DNA from: Bacteroidales bacterium
GTDB lineage: Bacteria; Bacteroidota; Bacteroidia; Bacteroidales; UBA10428
Assembly (NCBI GenBank): GCA_016934055.1
Contig: JAFGTR010000119.1
Span: 1 to 39,579 of the forward strand
Length of the DNA: 39,579 nt
Direction: 5' to 3'
Shown: positions 26,284-34,191 of the stretch, in pieces
How the letters are laid out: every line of letters starts with the position of its first letter
Position numbering within the stretch: the first letter of the stretch is position 1
Notes under the pieces: model-generated
Databases searched by the model: none
What the model was told of the DNA's origin: nothing
The model's input: only the letters and a program-made list of their open reading frames with translations
Program-made: the position numbers and the translations under genes

Positions 26284-26291
26284 CAAAAGTA
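26284..26291 (-). promoter_or_regulatory. Putative -7 box of the small csp gene
   Basis: TACTTTTG on the minus strand matches TAnnTTTG and lies 29 bases before the csp ATG. No clear -33 TTG was found at the usual distance, so the support is modest. Confidence 0.35.
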
Positions 26292-26442
26292 AGGTAAATA
26301 AATGAATAATTGTCCTTTATTTAGCACTATTTATATTTTTAATCTCAGGCAAATGTTTGAAGAATTGGTTTCTTTTAATGTGTAGCTCTTGTTAAAACAC
26401 TATATTTGAAATAACGATATTATTCATAAAAAAAGCAAAAAC

Positions 26443-27075
26443 TTGAAGCCAGACAGAAAGAAATGGATTGAAATCCTTGCAGTGGTGATAACGGGTTTAT
26501 TGAAATTTGTAATGATGGATTGGCTTCAAATGAGGGCATTTTATATATGTGGAACCTGTTTATTCTGGTTTATCTATGTTCTGCTCAAGTATAAATCGGA
26601 CCGCCGGATATTAATCACCTGGGGATTTAAAAGAGAACACTTTAAAAAATCCTTTTTTATACTACTTCCCTTCACTGTATTAATTATTACTTCAATAATA
26701 ATTTATGGGGTATATAACGAAATCTACATGCTGAACTGGCATGTTATTCCTGTTTTTTTATCCTATCCTGTTTGGGGTGTTATGCAACAGTTTATGATGC
26801 TTGGTTTATTGGCAGGGAATTTAATATCAATTAAAAAAACAAAGCTTAAAAGCGTCCAGGTCATTTTTATTACTTCATTGATATTCAGTATAGTGCACTA
26901 TCCGGATTTATCTCTTATGATGTTCACTTTTTTAATGCAGTTGGTCTTTACAGCAGTTTATTTAAAATGGAGGAATTTATGGGCACTGGGACTGGCTCAC
27001 GGATGGATAGCTACATTTTTATTATTTATTATACTTAAACGTGATCTTTGGGTAGAATTTTTTGCATGGTTTTAG
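26443..27075 (+). CDS. CPBP-like intramembrane protein, motif 1 degenerate
   Basis: The start is probably TTG at 26443; the first in-frame ATG is about 24 codons in and would cut the first membrane helix. The 210-residue protein has about six membrane segments and the layout of CPBP/CAAX-type proteases. Motif 1 is WGVMQQFMMLG, motif 2 is FSIVHYPD with His152, and motif 3 is LGLAHGWIA with His186. The usual Glu-Glu (or Gln-Glu) pair of motif 1 appears as Gln115-Gln116, so it may not be an active metalloprotease. Its stop overlaps that of the convergent DUF6320 gene by four bases. Confidence 0.68.
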   Translation: MKPDRKKWIEILAVVITGLLKFVMMDWLQMRAFYICGTCLFWFIYVLLKYKSDRRILITWGFKREHFKKSFFILLPFTVLIITSIIIYGVYNEIYMLNWHVIPVFLSYPVWGVMQQFMMLGLLAGNLISIKKTKLKSVQVIFITSLIFSIVHYPDLSLMMFTFLMQLVFTAVYLKWRNLWALGLAHGWIATFLLFIILKRDLWVEFFAWF

Positions 27076-27794
27076 ATATGAAAGAACTTTTTTAAATCAA
27101 CGCCTTTTTTTAGCCGGTAATGAATAAAAAATAAAATAGCTGCGATTGGAATCACACATACCATTACAATAATACTCCAACGGAGATAGAGAGTTTTTAT
27201 GGTATTAACCGAAATAATTCCTTCAATAAAGACGGTAAATAGTCCGGCAGCAATAAAGAAAATGGCCATGACATTAAAGCCCCGTTGTTTGCATAATCTT
27301 ATCAGTAATTTTAAAATCAACGCCATAAAATAAAATGCGAAGAGTAATGGTATTCCAAATTTAACGCCCCAACCAATATTTAAACTGTACATATCAAGAA
27401 GTACAAGCAATATTGATGTTGATATAAAACTGCCTGCATAGAGCAACATTACCCTGTGGCGCAAAAAAGTGATCAGTGTTGAATTTATAAATAGAACGAG
27501 GCAAACAGTAACACTGTATTTTGACCATGTCATACAGTTATTCAGTATCAAATCGATAATAAGCGTTACCAGAATTCCTGAGATTAACACAATACCTGAC
27601 AATTCCCAAAACAATTTGCGTAGTTGTTTTTGTGTTAAATCCTCATAATCAGAGAAAGGTTTTTCATTTTTCTTGCTGTTTAAAGGAAGCTTCTGTTCTT
27701 CTTTTACTGTTTTTTCACCAACGGTTGTTCCGCACAAGGGGCAAGAGATCATTTTCTTTTCAAGTTCAACTCCGCAATTTTTGCAATATGTCAT
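27072..27794 (-). CDS. Zinc-ribbon membrane protein, DUF6320-like
   Basis: The 240-residue protein opens with a four-cysteine zinc ribbon (Cys4, Cys7, Cys18, Cys21; CKNCGVELEKKMISCPLCG). A polar linker and about six membrane helices (from about residue 67 to 230) follow. This layout fits DUF6320 proteins as I know them. The function is unknown. It lies 12 bases downstream of the acyltransferase gene on the same strand and is almost certainly cotranscribed with it. DUF6320 genes beside condensation-type acyltransferases are a pairing I have met in other genomes, though I cannot check that here. Confidence 0.7.
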   Translation of the reverse strand: MTYCKNCGVELEKKMISCPLCGTTVGEKTVKEEQKLPLNSKKNEKPFSDYEDLTQKQLRKLFWELSGIVLISGILVTLIIDLILNNCMTWSKYSVTVCLVLFINSTLITFLRHRVMLLYAGSFISTSILLVLLDMYSLNIGWGVKFGIPLLFAFYFMALILKLLIRLCKQRGFNVMAIFFIAAGLFTVFIEGIISVNTIKTLYLRWSIIVMVCVIPIAAILFFIHYRLKKGVDLKKFFHI

Positions 27795-27806
27795 GGTTAT
27801 ATAGTA

Positions 27807-29138
27807 TCAATATTTAGTCAATCTGACCTTAATCCCTTCTTTTATAAGGAAATCGAAAAATCTTTTTTCAAATTCCCTGGACCTGGTAATATTTCCAAAA
27901 CTCAAAACCAGTTTATCGTTGCATCCGATCACTCCGCAATTCAATTTAAGGTTTTTATCAGGTGGCGGAGGTGTTAATATGCAATACTCGATTTTTTTAT
28001 CTATTTCTGAAGAAAAATGCACTCTGCCTAAGTTTGTAACAACGCCGCTGTACTGGCTTGTTCCCATGGAATAGTATTTAAGTGCGAGGATCATGCTTTT
28101 AATAAACAAAGGAATTCCCCTTACAAATAGCTTCTTTTCACCTCCCACATTACGGGCAATAATCTTACTGATTAGTTTTTCGTCGGTCTCAAGTTGCATC
28201 TTGTGGTGTACAATCTTTAATATCTCATCAAATGCATAATATCCTAACCTTAAATCAATTTCAGGTATCACAAATAATGAAAAATTCCGCATAGATTTTG
28301 AAGGATATATATTCCTCAGATTTATTGGCACCTGTATTCGTAGCCTTTTATTTTTTTTATAATGCCTGAATTTGTTCAAGTTTTTATAAATATCCTGAAG
28401 AATAAACAGGTATACAGCTATAAGATAATCATTTATATTAACACCTTTCTTTTCAGCTTTCTTCTTTATTTCATCAACAGACAATATGGCTATAATAACA
28501 TCAAAACGCGGTGCGGAACGCAAAGGATATGGCAAATGAAAGGCATTCGAAAGCCTTTGATTTTGAGGAATGTCATCTTTAAAATATTTGTTATATGAAT
28601 CTTCAAATTCCTCATCTAAAATAACTGAATCCGGATTGGGATAATCGAAGTTATTTGGAATAGAAATTCCTTCCTGCTTAAAATAAAGCGCAAGAAGTGA
28701 TTTTAAAAAAAAATATGCTCCGGTTCCATCTGTCAAAATATGAGAGAATTCAACACTAATCCTGTTTTCTATTACAAGAATTCTGAACATTAACTTATTT
28801 TGACCTTTTTGATTAAACTCTCTGCAAGGATTGCATTTATCAGGTTCGAGTGAAATGGGCATATCAATATGTTCAAGATAATACCAGAAAAATCCTTTTT
28901 TTAATTTTACCTTATAATATGGAAATCTCTGTTCTATTGCCTGAATGGCAGTCAACAGATGTGATATTTTAACTCTTTCCTTTAATACTGCAGATAATCT
29001 GAATACCGTTGTTAACTCACTGGTTTTAATGGGGGGATAGATTTTGGCTGCATTATCCAAGGGATACCAAAAATCTTCTTTCGTTCTATATGGATTTTTA
29101 ATTTGGTTCAAGTTCAGCTTCAATGATAACCTGAACAA
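27807..29138 (-). CDS. Condensation-type (alcohol acetyltransferase-like) acyltransferase
   Basis: The 443-residue frame opens with TTG at 29138. No better ATG lies near the conserved start (WYPLDNAAKIYPP at 24-36), so the true start is uncertain by a few codons. The active-site HxxxDG motif is HILTDG (His133, Asp137), as in condensation, wax-ester and alcohol-acetyltransferase enzymes. Later landmarks are RIQVPINLRNIYPSKSMRN, YSGVVTNLGRV and NCGVIGCNDKLVLSFGN. It probably transfers an acyl group from a CoA or carrier thioester to an alcohol or amine in a lipid or glycolipid. The substrate is not readable. It forms an operon with the DUF6320 gene and diverges from a small membrane-protein gene. 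Confidence 0.78.
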   Translation of the reverse strand: MFRLSLKLNLNQIKNPYRTKEDFWYPLDNAAKIYPPIKTSELTTVFRLSAVLKERVKISHLLTAIQAIEQRFPYYKVKLKKGFFWYYLEHIDMPISLEPDKCNPCREFNQKGQNKLMFRILVIENRISVEFSHILTDGTGAYFFLKSLLALYFKQEGISIPNNFDYPNPDSVILDEEFEDSYNKYFKDDIPQNQRLSNAFHLPYPLRSAPRFDVIIAILSVDEIKKKAEKKGVNINDYLIAVYLFILQDIYKNLNKFRHYKKNKRLRIQVPINLRNIYPSKSMRNFSLFVIPEIDLRLGYYAFDEILKIVHHKMQLETDEKLISKIIARNVGGEKKLFVRGIPLFIKSMILALKYYSMGTSQYSGVVTNLGRVHFSSEIDKKIEYCILTPPPPDKNLKLNCGVIGCNDKLVLSFGNITRSREFEKRFFDFLIKEGIKVRLTKY

Positions 29139-29243
29139 AGGTATTAAATCGTATGCTGGTTGTATAGTAACTTTTTTAATATTTTCATCAATAAAGTTAT
29201 ATTTTATCCAATATCTATCTAATATTTATACATTTGACACAAT

Positions 29244-29690
29244 ATGAAAGAAATTACAGTAATTTTTTTTTGTTCGTGGAAGTTTGCTGCTACATTTCCT
29301 GTTGCTGTGTATGCCATGAAAATGTCATTTTTTGACACCATTATCTTTACGAATATTGGTGGAGCCATAGGCGTTCTAGTCTTTACTTTCTTTTCACATC
29401 TTCTTATTAAAGCGTATACAAAATATTGGCCGGATAAATGTAAATACCATAGAAAATCAAAAACGATATTTAATAAACGAAACAGATGGCTTGTTAAATT
29501 AAAGACTAAATATGGATTACCAGGAATAGTAATCTTAACGCCACTTCTTTTGTCAATACCCATTGGTTCATTTCTTATAGCAAAGTACTATGGGGAAAGA
29601 AAAGCAAATTTTCTCTGGTTAATCTTCGGACAAATTATGTGGTCATTTGTATATACCCTGTTCTATACACAAATTAAATCAGCGATCTGA
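29244..29690 (+). CDS. Small integral membrane protein
   Basis: The 148-residue protein has hydrophobic segments near 7-25, 31-52, 90-115 and 122-142, separated by a basic loop (HRKSKTIFNKRNRW). The stretch KTKYGLPGIVILTPLLLSIP followed by GSFLIAKYYGERK recalls the re-entrant segment of DedA/small-multidrug-export-like proteins, but the match is loose. It reads divergently from the acyltransferase gene with about 105 bases between them, so a shared regulatory region is possible. Function unknown. Confidence 0.6.
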   Translation: MKEITVIFFCSWKFAATFPVAVYAMKMSFFDTIIFTNIGGAIGVLVFTFFSHLLIKAYTKYWPDKCKYHRKSKTIFNKRNRWLVKLKTKYGLPGIVILTPLLLSIPIGSFLIAKYYGERKANFLWLIFGQIMWSFVYTLFYTQIKSAI

Positions 29691-30054
29691 AAATCAGCTA
29701 TTTTCAATTAAAGGCCTTTTTGCCATTTTAATATTATAAACAAATATGAAACTGATATTCTTAATTGTATTGATTATACAAAATAACTTTTTTTACCTGA
29801 AAAAAATGACTAAATTTATTTATATAAAAACCAATTGAATATAGAAAGTACTTTTAAAGAAAAAATATGTATTGCAGGCAGTGATGTTATCAGGAAGGCC
29901 ATTGTTTTGCGGTTTCAGGTGTTCAAATCGTAAGAAGAAGAGAAAATTGTATTAATTAAAAATTAGAAAATTAAAATAAATCATTTCAATTGATTATTTA
30001 TATAATATAATTTAAATCACATTATTTCAATTGTTTAATTAAATATTTTTAGTT
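29691..30054. other. AT-rich gene-free stretch before dodecin
   Basis: These 364 bases hold no convincing coding sequence. GAAAAT-CAGCT-ATTTTC directly after the stop at 29690 is a weak terminator hairpin, followed by AAAGGCCTTT. The rest is extremely A/T-rich and presumably contains the dodecin promoter, although I could not fix a full -33/-7 pair. Confidence 0.4.
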
Positions 30055-30258
30055 ATGAATGTATTAAAAGTCATTGAGATTATGGCATCTTCCGAAAAAA
30101 GCTGGGAAGATGCAACACGTTTGGCTGTTAAAACAGCCGGAAAGACTGTTAAAGGAATCCGCTCAGTTTATATACAGGACATGAGCGCAGTGGTGAAAAA
30201 TGATGATATCATAGAATTCCGTGTTAATGTAAAAATTACATTTGAGGTGCTCAAATAA
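30055..30258 (+). CDS. Dodecin family flavin-binding protein
   Basis: The 67-residue protein has the dodecin pattern: VIEIMASSEKSWEDATRLAV near the N-terminus, VKGIRSVYIQDMSAVV across the central strands and EFRVNVKITFEVL at the end. Dodecins assemble into hollow dodecamers that bind flavins or CoA, serving as storage and photoprotection in the cytoplasm. Length is normal. A Kbp-like gene begins 38 bases downstream and is probably cotranscribed. Confidence 0.92.
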   Translation: MNVLKVIEIMASSEKSWEDATRLAVKTAGKTVKGIRSVYIQDMSAVVKNDDIIEFRVNVKITFEVLK

Positions 30259-30296
30259 TATTGTATAAATTAATTATAAATTTTAAAAACTGTTTT

Positions 30297-30755
30297 ATGG
30301 GACTTATATCATTTATTAAATCAGCCGGAGAAAAAATCTTTGGCAAATCAGAAGAAAAAAAGGAACAGGAAAAAGCAGACCTGATTCTTTCGCATATCAA
30401 AAAATTTGGTTTTAACACCAGTGATATTCAGGTAAAAGTTGACGATGAAACAGTCACACTTACCGGAAAGGTAGATACCCTGGAAAATAAAAACAAGATC
30501 ATTGTTACGGCCGGCAATGTTGAAGGCATTGCAAAAGTCGACGATCGTCTTGTTGTTACTCAGCCAGCACCTCCTGTTGAACCGGAAAAGCAGTTTTATA
30601 CTGTGAAAAAGGGAGATTACCTTTCAAAGATTGCCAAAGAAGTCTATGGTAATGCAAACAAATACAATATAATATTTGAAGCCAACAGACCTATGCTAAA
30701 GGATCCTGATCTTATTTATCCCGGCCAGGTATTGGTAATTCCCCCGCTTAAATAG
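30297..30755 (+). CDS. BON-LysM protein, Kbp (YgaU)-like
   Basis: I use the ATG at 30297 (152 residues, MGLISFIKSAGEKIFG onward); a TTG at 30261 would add an unconserved stretch. A BON domain (about 25-88, with VKVDDETVTLTGKVDTLENK) is followed by a LysM domain (about 97-151, FYTVKKGDYLSKIAKEVYGN to YPGQVLVIPPLK). Domain order and size equal those of Escherichia coli Kbp, a cytoplasmic potassium-binding protein. There is no signal peptide, which also argues against a wall-binding role. A strong terminator follows. Confidence 0.88.
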   Translation: MGLISFIKSAGEKIFGKSEEKKEQEKADLILSHIKKFGFNTSDIQVKVDDETVTLTGKVDTLENKNKIIVTAGNVEGIAKVDDRLVVTQPAPPVEPEKQFYTVKKGDYLSKIAKEVYGNANKYNIIFEANRPMLKDPDLIYPGQVLVIPPLK

Positions 30756-30760
30756 CAAAA

Positions 30761-30800
30761 AAAAATTGTCAGACATCGTGATATGTCTGACAATTTTTTA
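30761..30800 (+). terminator. Strong rho-independent terminator after the kbp-like gene
   Basis: A perfect 16-bp stem (30761-30776 with 30783-30798, core TTGTCAGACAT/ATGTCTGACAA) closes a 6-nt loop and runs into T residues. Symmetric A and T tracts mean it could work in both directions and also end the minus-strand transcript from 30863. Confidence 0.9.
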
Positions 30801-30862
30801 TATATCTGACCTGAAATACTACCTGAATACAACGATACCAGATAAACCTGCTTTACGAAACA

Positions 30863-31138
30863 TTAAGCTTTTGGTTTTTTCTTATCGCTGCGGGATAATT
30901 TATCAAGTTTTTTTTCTGCTTTTTCAGCAAAATCTTTACCCATGTCCTTCATTTTTTTGAGAGCATCTTCCGCTTTATCTTCTGCCTTATCAACCAATGA
31001 TTCAAGTTTCTCTTTCAGTTCACTCTTTTCAAAATCATCTATTTTTTCATCTACATAGCCTTCAGCCTTTTTAAAGGCCCTGGTAACAGTTCCGAATGTT
31101 TTGCTCTTTTTTACTTTAGTAACAGAATCATCCAGCAA
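30863..31138 (-). CDS. Amphipathic helical protein, likely the -1 frame extension of the H1-like gene
   Basis: The annotated frame starts with TTG at 31138 (91 residues), but its open frame continues upstream without any ATG, GTG or TTG back to the A9 run at the end of the H1-like gene. The added codons look coding (VEKANKGLFDTAKSLFNKAD, then DLLDDSVTKVKK). The product is almost all charged amphipathic helix (FKKAEGYVDEKIDDFEKSEL, then KAEDKAEDALKKMKDMGKDF), with a basic tail. It may be produced as a C-terminal domain by a -1 frameshift from the H1-like gene, giving a 218-residue fusion, or one A may be missing from the assembled homopolymer. Separate initiation at TTG is the third option. 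Confidence 0.55.
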   Translation of the reverse strand: MLDDSVTKVKKSKTFGTVTRAFKKAEGYVDEKIDDFEKSELKEKLESLVDKAEDKAEDALKKMKDMGKDFAEKAEKKLDKLSRSDKKKPKA

Positions 31139-31197
31139 ATCATCCGCTTTGTTAAAAAGACTTTTCGCCGTGTCAAACAGGCCCTTATTAGCTTTTT

Positions 31198-31518
31198 CTA
31201 CTTTTTTTTTGCCACCTTTTTCGCAGCCGGTTTTGCTTTTTTTGCAGCAGTTTTCTTTGCTACGGTTTTTTTAGCGGTAGTTTTTTTAGCTGCGGTTTTC
31301 TTTGCAGCAGTTTTTTTAGCCACGGGCTTTTTTGCTACAGCCTTTTTTGCTGCTGGTTTTGCTTTTTTGGCCACGGTTTTTTTTGCAGCCGGTTTTGTCT
31401 TTTTGACAACTGTTTTTTTAGCTGCGGCTTTCTTTATAGCCGGTTTTGCTTTTTTTGCGGCCACTCTTTTAGCAGCCGGCTTAGCTTTTTTTGCTACAGG
31501 TTTACTCTTCTTATCCAT
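31198..31518 (-). CDS. Histone H1-like basic DNA-binding protein
   Basis: The 106-residue protein is built almost only of Lys, Ala, Pro, Val and Thr, in repeats such as KPAAKKTVAKKA and VAKKTAAKKTAAKK. It resembles eukaryotic H1 tails and bacterial Hc1/AlgP-type proteins, which bind DNA and condense the nucleoid. Repeat number is likely to vary between strains. It ends with GTGGCA, an A9 run containing the heptamer A-AAA-AAG in the reading phase of dnaX, and then TAG. The -1 frame continues for 112 codons, so a longer protein is possible. Confidence 0.8.
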   Translation of the reverse strand: MDKKSKPVAKKAKPAAKRVAAKKAKPAIKKAAAKKTVVKKTKPAAKKTVAKKAKPAAKKAVAKKPVAKKTAAKKTAAKKTTAKKTVAKKTAAKKAKPAAKKVAKKK

Positions 31519-31748
31519 TGTTGTTTGTTTTAGAAGTAGAACTTATTTTCGAAAATAAATGTACAAAAAGCTTTTTATATTTTTTTTACTTCATTTCTTG
31601 CTGAACATCACGATTTTTCATTAATATGGTTAATAAACTATTAATACAATTATGCTATATAATTGATATAAAGTAATATATAATAGAAACATTCCCGATT
31701 CTTAAGGGAAATTGTTGTTAATAAATGTTTTGAATTTATGGATGAATC

Positions 31749-32058
31749 TTACTTTAAAACCATTATTCTTGCTTCCTGAAAGTTGTCTGCCACAATAGTG
31801 TTATGTTAACTTTAATATGTTCATCGTCATGCTGAATTTATTTCAGCATCTCCTGAGATTCCGAAATAAATTCGGAATAACTAACCGCCAGTTTAGACTT
31901 AACATAACAATAGAATAGAAATATATGCCCTCGGTGAGGTCATCAGCCAATAGTGTAATTGAATAATCCCCCGGCCCCTGGTATTCACTTGTGAGAATAC
32001 GGATCCCCTGGCCTGTATGGTTGTATACCGATAGCTTTATAAAAGTGTTTTGTATCAA
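31749..32058 (-). pseudogene. Disrupted T9SS sorting domain of the GH5 gene
   Basis: Directly after the in-frame TGA that ends the GH5 frame, the same frame resumes as a sorting-domain sequence (LIQNTFIKLSVYNHTGQGIR, then LTEGIYFYSI). It is interrupted at 31909 by a 111-bp inserted element. On the other side, from 31798 down to TAA at 31749-31751, it ends VADNFQEARIMVLK, a classic sorting-domain end. Removing the element and one 4-bp duplication restores FYSIVADNF in frame. The whole repaired gene would be 429 codons, with the TGA as its only lesion. Confidence 0.88.
31799..31909. mobile_element. 111-bp MITE-like insertion in the GH5 sorting domain
   Basis: Perfect 11-bp terminal inverted repeats TGTTATGTTAA (31799-31809) and TTAACATAACA (31899-31909) are flanked by 4-bp direct repeats ATAG (31795-31798 and 31910-31913). 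Two internal hairpins are ATGCTGAA/TTCAGCAT and TTCCGAA/TTCGGAA. There is no coding capacity; it would need a transposase from elsewhere. The interrupted reading frame proves it is an insertion. Confidence 0.88.
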
Positions 32059-33150
32059 TCAATATTCAATCCGGGTGGATTCATGAAACGGATTGGGATA
32101 ATCCTGGTGCAGCGTTATGTTTGAATTTTCCTTTAATGACGTATTCTTTATTCCTGCAGGATCGCATCCGTCATTTACAATGGAATAAGGCCTTACAGAA
32201 GTGTTGGCAATACTGTTAGGATCAGTTACAGCTGCTTCAAGTCCCCAGTCATAAAGGCTGCTATAGGTGCCTTCACTGGACATATCCCAAAAATCATTAC
32301 AATTGCCAAACCATGACCAGGCAATATACCCTACTTCATTTTCCTGGCATTCTTTTATAATGGTCTTGTAAGCAATGGAATTTGACGAGGTAATTGTATT
32401 ATCTGTGCATTCTCCGTGCATCTGGGAAAATTCACCCACAATAAGCGGCAGATTCATGTTAACCGATTCGGCTATTTCATCAACGATGTCGCTTTCGGAA
32501 TATCCATACATTTGCGGCCACCACATATGCACTGAGAAGATAAGGTTATGATCGGGATCTGCATTTATGAGATAGGGCCCTTCTGATTGAAGAATGTTTA
32601 TATCCTTACCCCAGTCGGTGCCATCAATAACCAGTGGAACGCGAATTCCTGCATTCCTCAATGCGTTTATGGCATTCTCATATCCATTCCGGAATGAAGT
32701 CTTTGATACATTGGCATTACCACATTCATTGGCAATATTGATCAGCAGGTATTCTTCATGTTCAAGTAATACTTCAATGACATCAGTCCTTATCCAGTAA
32801 TCCACGCAATCCTGAAGTTTTCCCCAGTCTCCTGTGGCATCATGTAATTCTACCATGGGGATCATATTCATGTCCCTGCAATTTGTTATGGCCTGATCAA
32901 GATCGCCAGCGGAACCGTTGATCTGCCAGACAATACGCACTACATTTGCCCCTGTCTTTTCAATCTCCCCATAGCGGGGTATGCCATTCTCTTCAAACCA
33001 GATATTAGGATTGGCAATACCACGCAATATCACTTTCTCACCACACCTGTCATACAGGTGACGGCCTGTTACCCTGAAACCGGGTAAATCCTGGGCATTG
33101 TTCTTACTATAAAAAATCAGAGTACATAACAGAAGTGATATCCAACGCAT
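32059..33150 (-). CDS. GH5-family glycoside hydrolase, sorting domain truncated
   Basis: The 363-residue frame has a signal peptide (ending KNNAQ), an (alpha/beta)8 GH5 barrel (about 22-310) and a short broken tail. The catalytic acid is Glu142 in NIANECGN and the nucleophile is Glu240 in LIVGEFSQ. HDATGDW and YIAWSWFGN fit GH5 cellulase/mannanase-type enzymes. It would cleave beta-1,4 glucan or mannan. The sorting-domain opening YPNPFHESTRIEY is cut by TGA at 32059-32061, so the enzyme should be exported to the periplasm but not passed through the type IX system. The catalytic part appears intact. Confidence 0.85.
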   Translation of the reverse strand: MRWISLLLCTLIFYSKNNAQDLPGFRVTGRHLYDRCGEKVILRGIANPNIWFEENGIPRYGEIEKTGANVVRIVWQINGSAGDLDQAITNCRDMNMIPMVELHDATGDWGKLQDCVDYWIRTDVIEVLLEHEEYLLINIANECGNANVSKTSFRNGYENAINALRNAGIRVPLVIDGTDWGKDINILQSEGPYLINADPDHNLIFSVHMWWPQMYGYSESDIVDEIAESVNMNLPLIVGEFSQMHGECTDNTITSSNSIAYKTIIKECQENEVGYIAWSWFGNCNDFWDMSSEGTYSSLYDWGLEAAVTDPNSIANTSVRPYSIVNDGCDPAGIKNTSLKENSNITLHQDYPNPFHESTRIEY

Positions 33151-33203
33151 AAAAACAATATATTGAGAATAATAAAGGTTAAATATAACATGTTTTTAGG
33201 ACA

Positions 33204-33791
33204 TTATTGTTTCTGGAATTCAAGCTTCAGAATAATTTTAACGTCCCTGCCAACAACAGCTCCGCCTGCTTCTGTCAGAGAGTTCCATTTCAGATCATAA
33301 TCAAACCTGTCAATTGTCGTTGTGGCTTTAAAACCGGTCTTGGTATTGCCCAATGGGTCTTTTATCATGCCGCCGTATGTGACATCAAAACTCACATTTT
33401 TTGTTATTCCCCGAATCGTAAGGCTTCCTTCCAGAACGTATTTGCTATCATTTGTCTTATTAAACGAAGTGCTTTTAAAGGTCATTTCAGGGTACTTTCC
33501 GGCGTTGAAGAAATCATCCCCCTTAAGGTGATTATCACGCATTTCGTTAGCAGTGAAAATGCTCGCAACATTTACAGTAAACTCAATCTTCGCATCGCTA
33601 AAATCGGGCTGTGTGGTAACAATTTGACCATTATATTCTTTGAAGCTTCCATCAACTTCAGCAACAACAAGATGGGTCACAGTGAAACCAATTTTAGAAT
33701 GAGCATTATCAACGGTCCAGATAGTTTGCGCCAATACAGGATGAGCTGAACAAAAAATAAGGACAGCCATTGCGGAAAAAATATTTCTCAT
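33204..33791 (-). CDS. YceI family periplasmic protein
   Basis: I use the ATG at 33791 (195 residues, MRNIFSAMAVLIFCSAHPVL onward) rather than a TTG three codons earlier. A signal peptide (ending PVLAQ) precedes the YceI lipocalin-like barrel: TIWTVDNAHSKIGFTVTHLV, EMRDNHLKGDDFFNAGKYPE, YVLEGSLTIRGITKNVSFDV and GFKATTTIDRFDYDLKWN. Family members bind isoprenoid or polyprenyl lipids in the periplasm. Length is typical. It reads in the same direction as the GH5 gene, 53 bases upstream of it. A TACAGG-ATTAATA-CCTGTA hairpin sits in its leader region near 33838-33856. Confidence 0.93.
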   Translation of the reverse strand: MRNIFSAMAVLIFCSAHPVLAQTIWTVDNAHSKIGFTVTHLVVAEVDGSFKEYNGQIVTTQPDFSDAKIEFTVNVASIFTANEMRDNHLKGDDFFNAGKYPEMTFKSTSFNKTNDSKYVLEGSLTIRGITKNVSFDVTYGGMIKDPLGNTKTGFKATTTIDRFDYDLKWNSLTEAGGAVVGRDVKIILKLEFQKQ

Positions 33792-34191
33792 TTCTTTCAA
33801 ATTTTAATTTGTTAATCATTGTGTTGTTTATCATTATTACAGGATTAATACCTGTATTATTAATAAAACACAAATCAGCTAAAATTGTTTAATGTTTTGG
33901 GTAAAAAAATATACAAATCCGCACATGAATTACATGTTAATGTAAAGCGGTTATTTGTCTTTTCCGTGCTTCCCTTTAAAATACATTATTTCATAGTTGC
34001 CGAAACCCTGATGGGTATTATTTTTATAAACCAGGCCGTTTTCATGAGCATTACAGTAATGAACATATGCTGCCATAAGCAGTATACTGATCAGGTTACG
34101 AAACCAAAATCCAACATAATAAGTTATCCATAAAGGCAGTGAAATTGGATTTTTAAGCAAATAGATGTAAATTGTTTCTACAATTTATCGC
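33792..34191. other. Gene-poor gap upstream of yceI and the lipoprotein gene
   Basis: The 400-base gap holds the divergent promoters of the YceI and lipoprotein genes. It also holds one possible small gene on the minus strand (33951-34160, 69 codons from TTG), with a hydrophobic N-terminal half (PLWITYYVGFWFRNLISILL). It overlaps an equally weak frame on the plus strand (33885-34133). Neither has a recognised motif or a good start, and I do not call either one a gene. Confidence 0.35.

Noticed and set aside
31198..31518. Lys-Ala repeat region as a CRISPR or DNA tandem array
   Set aside because: The repetition follows codons of a basic protein, with irregular unit lengths and no unique spacers.
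31843..32058. A separate 71-codon gene
   Set aside because: It begins directly after the GH5 stop in the same frame and encodes sorting-domain residues that then read into the inserted element. It is a fragment of the GH5 gene.
32059..32061. TGA read as selenocysteine
   Set aside because: It falls in the sorting domain, not at an active site. No selenocysteine insertion structure was recognised after it, and a second lesion follows.
33885..34160. Overlapping small frames on both strands
   Set aside because: Neither has a motif, a good start or a recognisable partner. The minus-strand frame, with a hydrophobic N-terminus, remains possible but is not supported.
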